This document shows, piece by piece, positions 31,927 to 34,735 of a DNA stretch of 34,735 nucleotides. The number at the start of each line of letters is the position of its first letter. Within the stretch, counting starts at the first letter, position 1. The position numbers and the translations under genes are program-made. The notes under the pieces are model-generated. The model was not told the DNA's origin. It made no database searches and was given only the letters and a program-made list of their open reading frames with translations. The DNA is from an uncultured bacterium (lineage in GTDB: Bacteria; Armatimonadota; HRBIN16): assembly GCA_938027655.1 (NCBI GenBank), contig CALJAP010000216.1, positions 1-34,735 on the forward strand, written 5' to 3'.

Positions 31927-32162
31927 AGGCGGTCCTCGTAAAGGTTCTCTCGTCGTAATGCCTCGTCGTCCAGGCCCGGAACGTCTACGGGGTTCTCTTC
32001 AAAGTGCTGCCATAGGGCGCGTAGCCTTTGTAAACGCTCCTCAGCATTCTGCTCCACATGAAGACTCAGCTGTACTCTGGTCCCCACCGGCAAATCCAGC
32101 GGCTTCTTGGGGATAAGCACCTTGCCGTCGTACTCCGCCTCAATGACTATCGTAGGCATCAT
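31923..32162 (-). CDS. DUF104-like antitoxin (AF2212 type), module 2
   Basis: The 79-residue protein opens IVIEAEYDGKVLIPKKPLDL then PVGTRVQLSLH, as in module 1. The C-terminal helix (EERLQRLRALWQHFEENPVD) differs from that of module 1, which suggests separate toxin specificity. GAGGTGATG precedes the ATG. This is the first gene of the four-gene chain and lies next to its likely promoter. Confidence 0.85.
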   Translation of the reverse strand: MMPTIVIEAEYDGKVLIPKKPLDLPVGTRVQLSLHVEQNAEERLQRLRALWQHFEENPVDVPGLDDEALRRENLYEDRL

Positions 32163-32181
32163 GCATCACCTCTTCGGATTC

Positions 32182-32211
32182 ATATTAGCATATCCGTCGA
32201 GAGGGGTTCAA
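32182..32211 (-). promoter_or_regulatory. Promoter of the double antitoxin/PIN-toxin operon
   Basis: On the minus strand TTGAAC (32206-32211) and TAATAT (32182-32187) are 18 bases apart, 20 bases before the ATG at 32162. No second promoter is obvious for module 1, whose start lies inside module 2. Confidence 0.5.
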
Positions 32212-32218
32212 CCGGGAG

Positions 32219-32238
32219 GGCGAGGCTCCCGCCGAGCC
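32219..32238 (+). repeat. Dispersed 20-bp repeat GGCGAGGCTCCCGCCGAGCC, copy 3
   Basis: A third copy of the 20-mer, preceded by GGGAG as in the 27277-27339 hairpin (GGAGGGCGAGG). Only this arm is present, so no long hairpin forms. It lies between the double toxin-antitoxin operon promoter and the end of the GH130 gene. Confidence 0.6.
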
Positions 32239-32250
32239 ACGCCCTATTCG

Positions 32251-33234
32251 CTACACCAGCGAGTTCTGCTTCGTGAACTCCACCAGCTCCTCCACGTGGC
32301 AGAACGCCAGTCCGGTCACGGTGTCCGCCGCGCCGTAGTACACCGCAATCCGCCCCGTCGCCGAGTCCGCCAGCGCAGCGCAGGGGAACACCACGTTCGG
32401 CACGTCGCCCACGCACTCGTACAGCTCCTGCGGGGAGAGGATGTACGGCGCGGTGCGGGCAATCACCTTCCATGGCTTCTCCAGGTCTAGCAAAGCCGCC
32501 CCCGCACTATACACGAACCCGTTGCACGAGGTCAGCACGCCGTGATAGATAAGCAACCAGCCCTCGGTGGTCTCAATCGGCACGGGCCCCGCGCCGATTT
32601 TGGTACTCTGCCAGCCGCCCGCAGGCGCCATCACAAACCGGTGGCAACCCCAGTGTATCATGTCGGGGCTTTCGCTATAGAACATGTCGCCCCAAGGGGT
32701 ATGCCCCCGGTCGCTGGGACGGCTGAGCATGGCGTACTTGCCGTTTATCTTGCGCGGGAACAGCACGCCGTTGCGGTTGTAGGGCAGGAAGGCGTTCTCC
32801 AGCTGGTGGAAGGTCTCAAAGTCCTGCGTCCACGCCATGCCGATAGTGGGTCCGTGGTAGCCGTTGCACCAGGTCACCCAGTAACGGTCTTCTATCCACA
32901 CCACGCGCGGGTCGTAGCCGTACTCCCAGCCCAGCTCCTGCGCGGCTTCGCCCACAAAGTGAATGCGTTCGGGGTGAATCTGCCAGTGGATACCGTCCTT
33001 ACTGCGTCCGGCGTGCAGCTGCATATAGCGGCGGGTGTCATCGCAGCGGAAGACGCCACGAAACTCGTTGCCATACGCCACCACCGCGCTGTTGAAGATG
33101 CTGTTAGAGGTGGGTAGCAGATTGCGAGGGATAATCGGGTTCTTACTGTAACGCCACATCACGCCCGGATAGCCTTTGGGCTTGTCTTCCCACGGAATAT
33201 TCGGCAGCTCCGGCCCGATAATCGTGACCGCCAT
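32251..33234 (-). CDS. Glycoside hydrolase family 130 beta-mannoside phosphorylase
   Basis: The 327-residue protein has a five-bladed propeller of the GH130 type: [20 protein letters not shown] near residue 32, [19 protein letters not shown] near 60, [18 protein letters not shown] with the expected proton donor Asp108, [16 protein letters not shown]-like blade motifs and [20 protein letters not shown] near 214. The family phosphorolyses beta-mannosides such as mannosyl-glucose or mannobiose, giving mannose-1-phosphate. The exact subfamily is uncertain. GGAGG lies 7 bases before the ATG. It could work with the beta-mannosidase and AGE epimerase of this window. Confidence 0.9.
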   Translation of the reverse strand: MAVTIIGPELPNIPWEDKPKGYPGVMWRYSKNPIIPRNLLPTSNSIFNSAVVAYGNEFRGVFRCDDTRRYMQLHAGRSKDGIHWQIHPERIHFVGEAAQELGWEYGYDPRVVWIEDRYWVTWCNGYHGPTIGMAWTQDFETFHQLENAFLPYNRNGVLFPRKINGKYAMLSRPSDRGHTPWGDMFYSESPDMIHWGCHRFVMAPAGGWQSTKIGAGPVPIETTEGWLLIYHGVLTSCNGFVYSAGAALLDLEKPWKVIARTAPYILSPQELYECVGDVPNVVFPCAALADSATGRIAVYYGAADTVTGLAFCHVEELVEFTKQNSLV

Positions 33235-33316
33235 CGTTCATCCTCCGTGTGATTCTACTATGCGTTTTTTCATTACACACGGGGACGAAGCGTTCCTGCT
33301 CTGAGAGGTATCGCCC

Positions 33317-34042
33317 CTACCAGTCCTGCGTGATGGGCTTGTTCCAGTGAGGGTCCCACTCCGGCAGGTCGCGCTTCCAGTTGCGATAGAATATCCCGCC
33401 CAGAGGCGCCCAGCGTGCGTGACCGTCCGCAAACACCATGTTAATCCCCCCACCGTGCCAGTCGGTGCGCTTCGTGCAGTCCCCCTGATAACACCCCCTG
33501 CCTATCCGATCCCACACGAAACTACTACACCCACCTGTGCAGTTGCTGCAGTCATGAATACAGTCCATCCACGGGTTGTAACTGTCCGCAAACACGATGA
33601 GCTCCGACACCCGCTCGATCGCCGCCATCGGGATGTCCATCACCTCGTAGTTGGAGGTGTAACTGCCCTGACGTGGGCGGTGCGTGTCCAGCGCAGGATT
33701 GGTGGTGCTGAAGTCCCAGCCCAGCTGCGTGGGGCATACGAATATCTTCTCCGTGCGAATATACGGCAACAGTGCCCACAGCGCAGTGTAGCGTTTTCCG
33801 TCGGGGCTTCTGCCGGTATATTTGTCTGCAAAACGGGTGTATGCGCCGCCGGGGGTGCATTCGTCCCAGTCCTGCGCATACATCACCCACGCCTGCGCCA
33901 GCTGGCGCACGTTGGAAGCACAGGTGGTCTTGCGTCCTGCCTCGCGGGCGCGGAAAAAGACGGGAAAAACCAACGCCGCCAGCAGGGCAATGATGGCGAT
34001 GACCACCAGCAGTTCTATCAGCGTGAAGCCTTTTCGGCACAT
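33317..34042 (-). CDS. Type IV prepilin-like protein with H-X9-DG domain
   Basis: The 241-residue protein has a prepilin peptidase site: a short MCRKG leader, then [20 protein letters not shown] with Phe at +1 and Glu at +5. The first helix anchors in the membrane. A Cys-rich globular part follows ([15 protein letters not shown] near residue 161). The H-X9-DG motif, [12 protein letters not shown], is near the C-terminus. Such proteins are numerous in Armatimonadota, Planctomycetota and Verrucomicrobiota and their function is unclear. AAGGAGG precedes the ATG. The transglycosylase gene ends 18 bp upstream, so they may be cotranscribed. Confidence 0.92.
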   Translation of the reverse strand: MCRKGFTLIELLVVIAIIALLAALVFPVFFRAREAGRKTTCASNVRQLAQAWVMYAQDWDECTPGGAYTRFADKYTGRSPDGKRYTALWALLPYIRTEKIFVCPTQLGWDFSTTNPALDTHRPRQGSYTSNYEVMDIPMAAIERVSELIVFADSYNPWMDCIHDCSNCTGGCSSFVWDRIGRGCYQGDCTKRTDWHGGGINMVFADGHARWAPLGGIFYRNWKRDLPEWDPHWNKPITQDW

Positions 34043-34060
34043 AGCGAAACCTCCTTCCGA

Positions 34061-34735
34061 TTACCTCTCCCACACGAACACTATCTTCTCCCCCATCGCC
34101 CGCTCTATCTGCTCCGGCGAGTAACGCCACGCGAAGAAATACCCCAACCGGCTCAACGCCCTCCGCTTGCAACGCTCCACCTTCTCCGCCGTTAACTCCT
34201 CTCGCCTCTTCGGCGGTTCGGGCAACACCCCCGCCAAAAACGCCGACTCCGCCAACGTCAACTCACCCGGCTTCTTGCCAAAATACACCCGACACGCCGT
34301 GCCGATGTCCTCCGCGCCCAATCCGAAACGCGCACTGTTCAGATACAACTCCAGTATCCGCTCTTTGGAGAGCCGCTTCTCCATCTCCAGCGCGAGCAGG
34401 ATTTCGGCGAGCTTGCGCGAGAGGGTCTTCTGCCTGCCCACGAACAGGTAGCGTGCGGTCTGCATGGTGATGGTGGAGCCACCCTGTTTGAAGCGCAAGG
34501 AGCGAATGTTAACGCGCAGGGCACGGTGCAGCGCCTGCCAGTCCACGCCGTGATGCTGGTAGAAGTTGCCATCTTCGGAGGCGATGAGGGCATAACGCAT
34601 CGGCTCGGCAATCTCCGCTAGCGGGGTGAACTGCGGGCGGGCAGGTGCACGGGTGCGGTAGGCATCGATCTGCCCTCTGGCTCGGGCGAACCGCCACAGC
34701 CCCGAAGCTGCAGGAACCGCCACCAGCAGACAGAT
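34061..34735 (-). CDS. GT51 peptidoglycan transglycosylase, 5' end outside window
   Basis: The frame stays open to the window edge, beginning with hydrophobic ICLLVAVPAASGLW, which looks like the end of a membrane anchor. The GT51 motifs are ALIASEDGNFYQHHGVDW with the catalytic Glu, then KQGGSTITMQTARYLFVGRQ, KLAEILLALEMEKRLSKERI and ELYLNSARFGLGAEDIGTAC. It polymerises lipid II glycan chains. The sequence ends about 15 residues after the glycosyltransferase domain and has no penicillin-binding domain, so it is a monofunctional (MtgA-like) enzyme or a short variant. The true start lies beyond 34735; a GTG at 34723 cuts the anchor and is unlikely to be the start. Confidence 0.93.
   Translation of the reverse strand: MCLLVAVPAASGLWRFARARGQIDAYRTRAPARPQFTPLAEIAEPMRYALIASEDGNFYQHHGVDWQALHRALRVNIRSLRFKQGGSTITMQTARYLFVGRQKTLSRKLAEILLALEMEKRLSKERILELYLNSARFGLGAEDIGTACRVYFGKKPGELTLAESAFLAGVLPEPPKRREELTAEKVERCKRRALSRLGYFFAWRYSPEQIERAMGEKIVFVWER

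Overview
The window is about 34.7 kb of moderately GC-rich bacterial DNA. It is densely coded, with strong Shine-Dalgarno sites (AAGGAGG, GGAGGTG) and many 1-17 bp gene overlaps. No rRNA, tRNA, CRISPR array, transposase or phage gene was seen. The gene mix fits a member of the Armatimonadota or a similar thermophilic soil or hot-spring lineage. That mix includes an H-X9-DG prepilin, a secreted protein ending in a dockerin-like half repeat, paired Gfo/Idh/MocA dehydrogenases, GH2 and GH130 mannoside enzymes, a secreted tricorn-type protease, many toxin-antitoxin modules and palindromic intergenic repeats. The assignment is an inference from gene style, not from a marker gene.

Layout. 1-3.0 kb (minus strand): start of a secreted protein with a clear promoter, a glycerate kinase and an ArnT-like membrane glycosyltransferase. 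3.0-4.3 kb (plus): a Uma2-family protein with altered catalytic residues and a HicBA toxin-antitoxin pair, each preceded by a near-identical 20-bp promoter-like box. 4.3-8.1 kb (minus): thiol peroxidase and a 1065-residue tricorn-like S41 protease. 8.4-10.9 kb (plus): GH2 beta-mannosidase. 11.2-14.4 kb (minus): an overlapping set of nicotinamidase-like hydrolase, nicotinate phosphoribosyltransferase and AGE-family sugar 2-epimerase. 14.4-14.8 kb: gene-free, filled with repeats including a three-hairpin element. 14.8-17.0 kb (minus): secreted dockerin-like protein and an MntA/HepT toxin-antitoxin pair. 17.1-20.3 kb: a compact family-B DNA polymerase meeting, tail to tail with a 4-bp overlap, a CARF-RelE fusion protein of the Cami1 type. 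20.4-27.2 kb (plus): DUF4380 protein, HDOD protein, acylphosphatase, TldE/PmbA-like protein, parvulin isomerase, a Gfo/Idh dehydrogenase and a NodB-like deacetylase. 27.4-28.6 kb (minus): a second Gfo/Idh dehydrogenase. 28.7-30.7 kb (plus): an enolase-superfamily epimerase overlapping a DUF1611 P-loop protein, which resembles the DgcA-DgcN D-glutamate pathway. 30.7-32.2 kb (minus): two tandem, recently duplicated DUF104 antitoxin / PIN toxin modules in one overlapping chain. 32.2-34.7 kb (minus): GH130 mannoside phosphorylase, prepilin and a GT51 peptidoglycan transglycosylase cut by the window edge.

Themes. Mannoside use could link the GH2 enzyme, the AGE epimerase and the GH130 phosphorylase (mannobiose, then mannosylglucose, then mannose-1-phosphate plus glucose), although the genes are far apart. 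NAD salvage is represented by the PncA/PncB-like pair. RNA-targeting dormancy systems are dense: HicA, HepT, two PIN toxins and a CARF-RelE protein in 30 kb. The CARF-RelE gene is the most striking item because it implies cyclic-oligoadenylate signalling with no CRISPR locus in view. At least three kinds of dispersed palindromic repeat sit between genes, often where convergent genes end.
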